A DNA stretch of 64,000 nucleotides, from the NCBI GenBank assembly GCA_038380795.1, contig CM076270.1, positions 12,833,001 to 12,897,000 on the forward strand, in the 5' to 3' direction. The stretch is from Pyrocephalus nanus (lineage: Eukaryota; Chordata; Aves; Passeriformes; Tyrannidae). The notes beneath the pieces were generated by a model. The model saw only the letters and a program-made list of their open reading frames with translations. It was not told the origin of the DNA and made no database searches. Position numbers and translations under genes: made by a program. Every line of letters starts with the position of its first letter. Position 1 is the stretch's first letter. Positions 54,196-64,000 of the stretch are shown one piece after another.

Positions 54196-54770
54196 TCTTT
54201 TCCTTTAGGAGATTTTTCCTTTTAGGAGACTTTTCCTTTTAGGAGACTTTTTCCTTTTAGGAGACTTTTTCCTTTTAGGAGACTTTTTCCTTTTAGGAGA
54301 CTTTTTCCTTTTAGGAGACTTTTTCCTTTTAGGAGACTTTTTCCTTTTAGGAGACTTTTTCCTTTTAGGAGACTTTTTCCTTTTAGGAGACTTTTTCCTT
54401 TTAGGAGACTTTTTCCTTTTAGGAGACTTTTTCCTTTTAGGAGACTTTTTCCTTTTAGGAGACTTTTTCCTTTTAGGAGACTTTTTCCTTTTAGGAGACT
54501 TTTTCCTTTTAGGAGACTTTTTCCTTTTAGGAGACTTTTTCCTTTTAGGAGACTTTTTCCTTTTAGGAGACTTTTTCCTTTTAGGAGACTTTTTCCTTTT
54601 AGGAGACTTTTTCCTTTTAGGAGACTTTTTCCTTTTAGGAGACTTTTTCCTTTTAGGAGACTTTTTCCTTTTAGGAGACTTTTTCCTTTTAGGAGACTTT
54701 TTCCTTTTAGGAGACTTTTTCCTTTTAGGAGACTTTTTCCTTTTAGGAGACTTTTTCCTTTTAGGAGATT
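54196..54770. repeat. 18-bp minisatellite, about 32 copies, unit TTTTTCCTTTTAGGAGAC
   Basis: AGGAGA occurs at 54207, 54224, 54241 and then exactly every 18 bases to 54763: two 17-base spacings followed by 29 of 18 bases. Inner units appear identical by eye. The two edge copies carry GAGATT instead of GAGACT, the pattern expected when inner copies have been amplified or homogenised. Each unit reads as a pyrimidine tract plus AG on the DLG1 sense strand. Because 18 is divisible by three, four of six frames stay open through the array without a start codon, so it is not a gene. The copy number is likely polymorphic and may be under-represented in an assembly. Confidence 0.97.
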
Positions 54771-56588
54771 AGAACTAAGTGTTTTGGATGGTTCCTGCTC
54801 TTTCTGCAGTGGAAGTAATAGCTTTCTTCATTGCCACTTGTCCAAGTAGATAACTTATTTTCTTGCAATGTGTATTGAGGTACTTGACTGACTGCTGAGA
54901 TTTTGAGTCACTGCACAGAGATTTGCCCAGAGCAACATACGCTGCCTCTTAGAAATTTCTCAACGACTATGACTTGTAGATTTCAAAGCCAGAGCTGTAC
55001 TCATTCCCTCATGGTTACTGGAGCATTCAGAACAAGACTGTGTGGAGTTGAGGTGTACTGAGGAGGCAATTCTGAAAGTCTTATATGGCCCATTTCAGAG
55101 GATATATGTGGGAGATGTTACTTGAATTATCTGACACAATTATCAAAGAAAAGATTTTTTTTTTTTTTCCCCACCAAGATACTTGGTCTGTGTGACCACC
55201 CTTTCTTTCTGAAACTGCTTCAAATATCCGTTTGGAGTGATGATGTTGAAAGCATGTTAGGGCTCATTCTACCCTTTTGAAGTAGGCCATGAAGGAAAAG
55301 TGTAACTAGGAAATTGAGATCTGTTGTACTTTGGTGGCAAAATATGAATTGGCACATGTCCAACCTGTCTCAGAGAGCTCTAGTTTCTACATCTCTGCCT
55401 TATTGTTATTCCTTATAAAAAAATGTTTGAATAGAAGTCCAGCTGTCCAGCTTCTTCAGGTCTGGTGTGTGAGGTAAGTTGGATCATTGTTCATACCTTA
55501 GAGAAGAGAACATTTCCTTAAGGGTGTGGGTTTGTTTATTATGATAGGAAAGCAATCTCTGAGACTTGACATTGCAAGTAGACATCTATCAGGGTTCATT
55601 ATAACCGAATAAAGAGATTTAGGATGATAGGAACATTTGAAGACACTTGGGACTGGCTGACTTTACTCCCTGTAATCGTATATAACAGTTTGTGTGTTCA
55701 CAGATTTGGTGGGGAATGCTAACTTATGTTTTTACATCCTACTACATTTTCTATTTCCCTATCAGAAATTTCCCAGTTGTCTTTCTCCGCAAGTTTTGGG
55801 GAAAAGTGGATTTCTGCAAGCAGTTCTCTCATTGGAATGTCTGAGTTAGGCTATAGAAAAAATTAATCACTGGAAAACTCTCATGCAAAGGGTTGAATTT
55901 TCCATAGCAGTCTCTTCACATCCATGGTTTATCAAACATTAGTTACTGGACTTGGGGTTGGCTAATATGGCGAAATTAAATTGATTTTTTTTAATCTGAT
56001 TTCAAATTATGTAACTCTTGACTTATTTTCCCTTAAATCTCCAAAATGTTCCTTGGTTATAGAATTGGGTGAAAACAGATGTAATCCCATTCCTAAAAAT
56101 ATCCTTGTTGGCATTCATTTAGTTTCCAGCAGTGCTCAGTGGATTTGAGAGAAGCCTTAAAAAATTTTTCTAGTGCACTGAATCAAATTTCAGCAGCTTA
56201 CCAGTATTCTTTGGGGTAGCTAAAAGCCAAACAGGGAATGTGAATGTGTTCTCCGGTTTACGGAAGTGACTCACACATCAGACACCACTTGTGTAGCACC
56301 ACAACTGTACTCAGTTGACTTAAAGCCCGGAAACTACAAAGTGTATCTTGCAACTCACTCAGGAGCTACTGTTGTCATCTTGTTACCTATTGTGTTGTGC
56401 TGGTATGTCTTTCTGTGGCGCATACATGCATGAGGATGTGGGTAGAGCCTCCCTAATTGCAGAGATCAGTGGGTTTGGACCTGTTTGGGCTGGAATCTGC
56501 AGAGGAGAAATGGGAATTATCCTGTAGAATTGTGGTTGGAAAGTCAGGATACTGTTTTCATTTTCTCTTTATTTGGAAGCTTTTCCTT

Positions 56589-56634
56589 AGCCCCCGCCAG
56601 CCCCCCCCCCCCTTAGTCTCCCCCTTTGTACTAC
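56589..56634. repeat. C-run cluster (G-quadruplex-prone on the minus strand)
   Basis: ttagcccccgccag, then a run of 12 C, then ttagtctccccc. On the minus strand this gives G5, G12 and G5 blocks separated by 7- and 5-base loops, enough G-runs for a quadruplex. Confidence 0.7.
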
Positions 56635-58156
56635 AAATCTCTCTCCTTCAAGACAATCATTCGTGAATTAAAAGGGATTTTGGCTTTACCTTGAATTCCT
56701 CTGGAAACTAAATACTGTGACCTGCAGCAGTTTCGTAATAAGTGATGTTGCTTCAGTACACAAAAGTGTTTTGATAACCCATTTTAACTTGTAGAGGTTT
56801 CCTATCCATTTCATTTTCCTGTTGTTCCCTGGCTCTGCAGAGACCTCAGTGCCCCGGTGCTGTGTCTCTGGGTTTTCTGCAGAGATAGGATGGCAAGGAA
56901 AAATTGTCGTGTTATTGTGGAAGAATGAGAGGAAGCACTAGGCAATTTGGATATTTTTGTCTCCTGGGAGTGGGGATTCAGAGGTGGTCAGAATTATGAT
57001 CCTGTTACATAGCAGGGATACAGGAACTTTAAAGTCTTGGTGCTTGAGGGGAATGTAGCAAGGAGAGGAGCAGCAAGGGGGAAGTATAGGACTGTGCAGA
57101 GGTGTACAGCTCTTGGAAGGCTCTCCATTTCACATTGACATCCATTGTTATGGTTATTCAAATTAGAAGGTCATCTGAGATATTCATATGTGTTTTCAGT
57201 ATGGCAAAATAACATAACCTCAAAGTTGAGAAATTCTGGAAGGTTCGATTTTGCCATTCCAAAAAGGTGTGAGGTGGCAGTAGGTCGCCTTAACTGTGTT
57301 AAAGCTTCAATGCATTTAAAAATAAGAAAATAGCTAAAGAAATATATTAAACATATATAAAAAAATGGACAGAAAATAATTGAGTGGATTAAACTTTCTT
57401 TAATAGTTATATTCTGCTAGACCAGAACCAGGCTGTATATCCAATTCTTTTCTGAAAGAGTGGTAAGATGTTTAAGTGATCAGATTAGCTTTCTGTTCTT
57501 AGGTGATTGGGTAGATGAATGTAAGATTAGGATAAGGTGGAGCCAAAACATCAAGAGAAGATTTCTGCTTCTGAACCTACAATGTTTATACAGGTAGTTA
57601 ACACACATTCTTGCAGTTTTATTGATAGAAATAAGGATTCTCCAGTGCAAAATTTATTCAAAAATATTCATAGTTTGTTAGTCACGGTTTTAGGTGGATT
57701 TTAATGAATTATTTTTGTTTTGAAGGATTGTATTTATCTACTGAAAGTATGAAAACATTCGTCCTTAAAACAAATGAGTCGAAAAAAAAAAAAAGGAGGG
57801 AACAAAAAATCCTTTTGTTAGAGCTCTCCAGTCAATGGCCAGTGCGTGGCTAATTTTCCTGTTTGCAATGCTGCATCTATGAACTGCTTTCTAGTGGAAT
57901 TTCTGGGAAATGATAGCATTTTCAAATGCGTAAGCTGACATTTTTTCTGAACACTTGTCTTGAAATATATTGTCAGTCTTCTGTCTGTAAAAGCCCAGCT
58001 GGCGTAGCACAAAGCCAATAATGTTTGTGCAAAACTTAGTTTTCAGTAATTGTTTCTTATCAAGGCTGAACTTCACTTGCTTTCTAGCTGAGAATATGGA
58101 TTGTATTAAACAAAGGTTGTTCAAAAGATAAGTGCATCCCAATTTCATAAATTGAG

Positions 58157-58227
58157 ATTTAAAAAAGAAAAACAAAACAAAAAACCCAAACAAAACAACA
58201 CCTCCTCCCCCCGCCAAAAAAAAAAAA
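58157..58227. repeat. A/C-rich low-complexity tract
   Basis: aaaaaagaaaaacaaaacaa and following acccaaacaaaac, then a C-rich patch (cctcctccccccgcc) and A12. Same class as 1806 and 25035. Confidence 0.75.
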
Positions 58228-59498
58228 TGTTTGCTCTGTTTTTGGGTACATGGCTGTAGTTTTCCAGACTTCTGTTCTTGCTTATTTTGTACCTGGTTCT
58301 ACTCATTTGCAAGTAATCTTTGAAACTTGACCCATTAAGATTAGAAAAAGGGGTCTGCTATATATAGCCATGGTAGACACTATAAAACGGCTTACACATG
58401 TTTTAATCCTTTAAAACTTCACTCCTGCCCTTTAACATACTAAACAAAATTGTTTGTGAATGCATGGTAAGCCTTCAGCAACATTTCTAAGTGTATTTAC
58501 CTCAGCAGTGACTGGCAGGACCTAATCTCTTTCTGAGTTTTGCAGGGTCTGTGAGAAGTGTTCTTAACTAAACACAAATGCAATTTTTCTAATCTGTTTT
58601 GAAATTTCTTGACCCAGCCTTTCAGGGGATTAATGAGGTACAAGCTCATTAAACATTAGAGTGCATGAAAGCAACCAATGCATGTGGAATGCATTGTGGT
58701 CTGTTCTAGATAATGTTAATATAAAATGACAAGCATTGAACCAAAATAATATCTCGTCAAAAATGATTTATGATGGTTTTATTATGGTCCATGCATTTTA
58801 AGAGAAAAACAAATGGAAGATAAATACAGGATCAGTGTGATGGTGGCCATCCTGACTACCAGACTCCATTTCTCTGATTGGAAGCACCATGAAAAAGAAA
58901 ATTGAGTATTCTGAGAGTTGAGAAAAGAATATAAAAATCAGTAGTGATATAAAATTGTCAGCACAAGAGTCCTGCTTTGACAGATCCAGTGGGTCCTGCT
59001 AAAGGGGGCTTTCCATAGACAGATGGGAAGAAGGAAGCAAGGGATATACTTTTTTAATTAGAGTGAACTTTTTCAGCTCTATGTGGGTTCAATCTATGTA
59101 AGAATCTCTGCTTCTCTCTGCTGTGCTGCCATCTGTTCCTATACTCACATCCATGCTTCCTTGAGTTGCTGTTCCTTCTGTGCTGTTTGCTGAATTTTCC
59201 ATCCCTTTTGTAGACTTCTGTTCCTTTGCCCCATTTGCTGGAATGTGTGTTCCAGACCAGATGCATTTTCATTGTAGCCTCGTATTTCTTTTCTCCCCTC
59301 TGTACAGACAATTCACCACTTTCCTGTGTGTTCTTGTTGCCCACTGGCCAGGCAGTCCAGGAGAGTTTCATTGCTCAGACCCTTTCTCTGAAGTTTTGAT
59401 TTCTGTTCAAATAAACAATGACCTTGAAAACATTACAGTTTTCTAGGTAAAATCAGTTTGGAAGCAGAGTAATCTTTCAAGATTTCCTAATCTCCCTT

Positions 59499-59513
59499 CC
59501 CCCCCCGCCCCCC
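59499..59513. repeat. C8-G-C6 run
   Basis: ccccccccgcccccc after ctccctt; G-rich on the minus strand with an additional GGG just 3', compatible with a small quadruplex. Confidence 0.75.
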
Positions 59514-62500
59514 TTTTTGTTACTTGCTGTGGAATATGTGCAGAAAAGAAATATGCAGATTTAGTCTAGTTTTTCACCATCTGCTTATCCAGTGTAATTT
59601 TAAACTTGAGCCTAGATGGATTCATCTTATGTTCTTAACACCTGTTTATGTGTAAACCTGTGTAAGCTTTGGGTTTTTCTTTGGTGATTGTGGGGTACTG
59701 TTGGACAAACGCTATGAATTGAAGCAGCAGGTGCATGTGCTTCCTCAAGCTCTATGTTATGGTAGCAGATACTATTCCCTCTCTGCCTCTAAACTTACTG
59801 GAAACTTTGAGAAAATTCCAACCAAGAAAATAAAGCAGAGTGTCCTTTTCTTCTTGTTCACTGTGCCCGTTCTAGCTCCAAATTTCTGGAATATCTGAGT
59901 GGCAAAATTAAAACTTTTTTTTAAAAGTTGTATGTTTAAATGTGCGCTGTATGACTTTATCACACTTAGCCGTGTGAAAATTTTGCCGTTCACTTTGATT
60001 TAGGGAAACAAATATGATCAAATTTGTCACCTACTATGTAGAATTATTATGCATGCACATAAGAGGGAATGGAATTGTAAAGAAAACAGTTCTCTAGCAT
60101 TTGGGAGAATCTAGGGATGATAAGCTGAAGGAAATAAGAGACTGAAGGTACAAAAGACAGCTGATATCCAACTCTTCTTAATCATAGAGATAGAAATATA
60201 ACCTCACCTACACAAATTAGCAGAGCTCTCCCTTTGCTCTATAATGCCAGAGTTGAACCAATCCTATGTACTCAACAGGGGACAGGTTCTAATCCCTTGG
60301 GTATCAAAGTGATTGTGCTTTTCTCATGCTCTCAAGAGTCCTGCTGCTGTCTTATTTTCTCTCAGCATTAGTTTTAGGACCACTGTTTCTAATACTAAGC
60401 TTTCTTTTTAAGAATACCAAAATCCTGTCTACTTTCCAGTTCCAAACCCAATGATTTTGAGTTTTCTATCAATCCTTTTCCTCACAAAATCTTCTGTATG
60501 ACAAATATAACTCAAATTTTAGCTTGCTCTACATGGAAAGAGCTCACCAGATTCTGTCTGCGCAGAGTGTTTAAGCTTTTCCTAAGTAAGACATTTCTTG
60601 ACAGTCTTTTCTTTTCGAACATAAACCCATCTCAGTCCCAGCCCATTAGTTTCCTTTTTTGCTTTATTCATATGGCAGGAGCATCTATGGTGAAATTCTT
60701 TTCCTTCTTACTCCTACAGATGTCCCTGACACTCATTCAGCTCTTACTTCCCAGGAGTTCTGATAAGAAAAATTTAATTATTGCAGGAAATTGCAAGACC
60801 AGCAACCTAAGGTTGATATATAGGATAAAGTAAAGTTAAGCAATAGCCTCTCTGTTAACTCTCATACATCTCTGTGCTGCATAGGAGGGAATCTGATTCT
60901 TCCAGCAGATGACACATGATAGTTTGTTAACAGAAATTTGCACTTTTTTTTCAATAGCTATTGTGAAGAACCACAGATATTTTCAGCACTGAACAGGCTG
61001 TAGCACAGGAAAATACTTGAATTATCTGGTCTTTTCCGTGCTTACTTTCCTTTCACACAGGGGCAGAAAAAAATCCTTTATGTCAGAAATATCTGTTACC
61101 ATTCTTGTACATTTGATGTTCAGAGCTTTAATCTTCCAAAACACCAAAAAAACAGGTAAGAAGCTTAAAAGATCATTTCTTGGGTATAAATGAGTAAAAT
61201 GAGGTGACTTTAGCCAAGGCCATGCAGTACAGCAAGTAGCACAGCAGGAGTGGACTGTTCTCTCACTGCAACTGAGCCCTTCTCCTAAGGGGTGTTGCTT
61301 TTTAAAAAATGTTGTTTTCTCACATTCCTCTTAGGTTACTGTCCCATTATCTTAAATCCTTTTGTTATCAGTAATAGCATCAGTAGTGGTGGAAATAATG
61401 TTTTTGTTCTCTTGTCAAACAAGCTCATCAGTCTAATTTAGTGCTGGGAAAGTATTTGATCTCTATTTGTAAAAAGGTACTTGCTAGTGGTAGCTTTTTC
61501 TTTTAAAGGGCAAAAGTTAGGGTTATTTAAGAGACTGTTCATACTATCATAATCTGGATTGGGTTAATTATAGATGCTATTGCTAGAGCATCAAATTAGT
61601 AGTAACCTAATGAAGTGATATATTAGAAACTGGTTCACCCAATATTCTTCTGTAACTAATATTTTTTTCTTCTGTTGTCTGTTGTAAACCCAGGGCTCAC
61701 TGTGTGATGAGCCTGTGGGGAGAAAGGGTTACAGAATGTAATATGATAAAACATCCAGAGTGTTTAGATAACTGTTGAAGGAACTGTAGGTTTGAGATTT
61801 CTCAAGATTCTTTACTTCAGAGCCCTCTATGTCAGTATTGCATTTCCTGCATGCCCGTGATGCCCCCAGGGGGTGAGGGCGCAGCTCTGTAGAGCAGCCG
61901 TGCCCAGTCCAGCAGCTGCTCGTGGCTCACACACCCTGGCTCTCCCAGTGTTGACTTGTTATAATCTGGCATCACGTGGTCTCCTGGGGAAACGGGATGG
62001 CTGCAGAACGTTTCCATTGACTAGGAAGGTTTTACAAGTGGATCTGTTGATCTGAAGTCCAGAGATTCCGCTGAAGGAGACACTTATTTGCTCTGAGTTC
62101 ATAATTTATGCTGACAGCATGTAAGTACCTCGCTTCAGGAAATGTTTGTCCTGAACAAGCTATTACTATTTTACTGCCTCCATTTGTAGCTAAAATCACA
62201 ATGCATTTAGCTTAGTTTTATTAGTACACAGTACTGCTTAAGAACACAATCCGTTTTCTCAGGGATTAACTCAGTACATAATTCTGTGGGGGCAGTTTGA
62301 ATCTCTAATGTAGTTTACAAGTGGATTGACATTCATGCCAGAATTCTAGAGGTTTTTTTCTTTTCCTGAGATCCCAGTAATTTTAAAGTACAGACACATT
62401 TAATTTGTATTTCTTAACATTTAAAATTTGAAATACATAGTTCTTGGTTATAAACATGTATTTCACGTGTATATTCTGAAGTTTTCCTACTGTCATGGGT

Positions 62501-62733
62501 TAAAATTTATCTGTATGTCTTTTTATTACTATGAAATTGGTAATCATTAGTAGAAATGTTTGTCTTACTTAGAAAAAAAATAGTTACTGTGAATTATAGA
62601 TTTAACCCACAGAATTTAAAAGTGTAATTTTTTTGTGTTTTTGCTATGTCTAATTGTAATTATTTCAGATCTGATTTCAGTCTAATTGCCGAAGTTCAGG
62701 GGAAACTAATTGCCATGCCCCTCTTTCTTACAG

Positions 62734-62848
62734 AATACAGTCGTTTTGAAGCTAAAATACATGATTTACGGGAACAGATGATGAACAGTAGCATTAGTTC
62801 AGGATCAGGATCTTTGCGAACCAGCCAGAAGAGATCCCTATATGTCAG
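62734..62848 (+). CDS. DLG1: DLG1 exon, PDZ3-SH3 connector and first residues of SH3
   Basis: Acceptor cccctctttcttacag and donor TCAG|GTAATC; 115 bases, phase 1 to 2. Encodes [21 protein letters not shown]...[15 protein letters not shown] (466-502), plus the first two bases of an Arg codon. [14 protein letters not shown] is the conserved segment between PDZ3 and SH3 of DLG proteins, and RSLYVR begins the SH3 domain. [16 protein letters not shown] matches DLG1 rather than DLG2 (NHSMSS...RTNQ). The transcript must continue beyond the window because the frame is left open at phase 2. Confidence 0.97.
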
Positions 62849-64000
62849 GTAATCATCTTTCTCGTGGTATTGCTGCTGTGTTTTTCTGCTTTTCTGTAAA
62901 CTTATTATTTCTCTATTTTCATTTTCATACAATTACTTACTAAGTATTGAATTTAAGAAATGGATACTTGCATGTATATTAAAGCATAATTTAGATTGAT
63001 AAATGTGATATAGCTGAAAAAGAAGTAATAGCCCTGAGAACACTATAAGAACTTTGAAGAGTGGTGCTATTATTGGCTTTTTGTCCTGGCTTTGAGAGAC
63101 ATGATAATCCTTCAGCAAAAACTTGTACTTATTCTTTAGGTCAGTGTATCTGAAGTCTTAACAACTTGCTTAGTTCAGTCTGTGTTTCTGTGACAGTAGT
63201 CTCCATATTCTGCCTTTCTCAGTACTTGATTTCAAATTTATATTGTTCCCTTGCTTAAGGTTTGTCAGATTTCCATCTTATTTCCTTTAGCTTTCTTTGG
63301 TAGTGTTCTCAGCTTGTGTAGAAATTGCATTTCTGTATCCTATGGCATTTTGTTATGGAATATTTTTTTATGGTAACCAAGAGAAAAAATGCATTGAAGC
63401 AAATGAACTGAGTATATACTTCATTACTTTATTCACATCAAGTTAAACATAAAGGAGGTGAAAATATAAGAGCATGAAGCAGATGAGAAAATAGATGGTT
63501 TCACAGGGAAATAGGTGGCACATGAACAAGCTGCACCTTGCCACAAACTCCTACATCAGTTATCATACACTGATAAAGCATAATGTTTCAAATAGGGAAT
63601 GTGGGTAACAGGATTACATTTTTAAAAACAAATTGATTTTTGATTCCTTGTATCAGTTCATCTCTGGATTGATTCGGGGCCAGCAGTAGCCTCTTGGAAG
63701 GGGCCAGAATGTTTTAGAAGAGCAGACAAGACCTCAGTAGTTCTGGTGCTTGGGTTAGGCTTGGTTTAAAATGTTGTAGCACCTTACTGGTTTACCTGCT
63801 AAAATCCCAGGCACAGGTGCTGTTGACTTTTCCAAAACAAAGAAGATACTGTTTTGTTCATGGTGAATTCCATCTATTGAGCTGTGGGAAAGGAAGCAAG
63901 TCTTAAATGAAGCAGTTACCTGAGTAATTGCATCAGTGCTCAGAAAAGTCTTGGTTCTTTGCGTTCTATTTCTGAAGGCTTTGAAACAAATGTAATCAAT
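62849..64000 (+). other. DLG1: DLG1 intron, 5' portion, to the window end
   Basis: AT-rich; no SH3 exon (expected to start ALFDYDK-like) is seen before the window ends. No repeat family was recognised. Confidence 0.8.

Larger units (their letters stand above)
52415..62733 (+). other. DLG1: DLG1 intron, 10.3 kb
   Basis: Separates PDZ3 from the pre-SH3 segment. It contains a G/T-rich tract (53791-53966), the 18-bp satellite (54196-54770), two C-run clusters (56589-56634 and 59499-59513), an A/C-rich tract (58157-58227) and scattered meaningless open frames. No exon was recognised in it. In mammals the alternatively spliced inserts of DLG1 in the HOOK region lie further 3', beyond this window. 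Confidence 0.8.

Noticed and set aside
54196..54770. CRISPR-like array
   Set aside because: The units are contiguous with no unique spacers, in an intron of a vertebrate gene; it is a minisatellite.

Overview
The window is vertebrate nuclear DNA: AT-rich, mostly intronic, with short phase-consistent exons bounded by GT/AG splice sites. The exons on the + strand encode the central part of a MAGUK scaffold of the Discs-large family. The best match from memory is DLG1 (SAP97), because of the proline-rich insert, the ANPPPVLVNTDSLET segment and the PDZ2-PDZ3 linker, which differ from DLG2/3/4. A degenerate CR1 LINE 3' end, an ERVL-like LTR with a 5-bp target duplication and several G/T- or A/C-rich low-complexity tracts point to a bird, plausibly a passerine; this is inference from repeat content, not from a taxonomic marker.

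Layout. 1-8009: no recognisable exon. 8061-8285: a 75-codon alternative N-terminal coding exon with its own ATG and an in-frame upstream stop. 8286-32618: a 24-kb intron containing a CR1 remnant, an antisense solo LTR (19948-21355) and low-complexity tracts. 32619-32717 and 35478-35531: the proline-rich insert and the following 18-codon exon. 37999-42408: five exons carrying PDZ1 and PDZ2. 42409-50124: a 7.7-kb intron. 50125-50251: the PDZ2-PDZ3 linker. 51845-52001 and 52312-52414: PDZ3. 52415-62733: a 10.3-kb intron with a very regular 18-bp satellite (about 32 copies, 54196-54770). 62734-62848: the exon leading into SH3. The SH3, HOOK and guanylate-kinase exons must lie to the right of the window, and the L27/long-form N-terminal exons presumably to the left.

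Joined in order, the twelve exons keep one open frame (502 codons plus two bases), which is strong internal evidence for the splice sites chosen. The product is a membrane-associated scaffold whose PDZ domains bind C-terminal peptides of channels, receptors and tumour suppressors. The alternative N-terminus and the proline-rich exon would change how the scaffold is targeted and assembled.

I found no second gene, tRNA, rRNA or CRISPR array. The observations most worth a second look are the alternative first exon, the 18-bp array whose every unit resembles a 3' splice site, the NAGNAG acceptor in the PDZ2 binding loop, and the antisense LTR.
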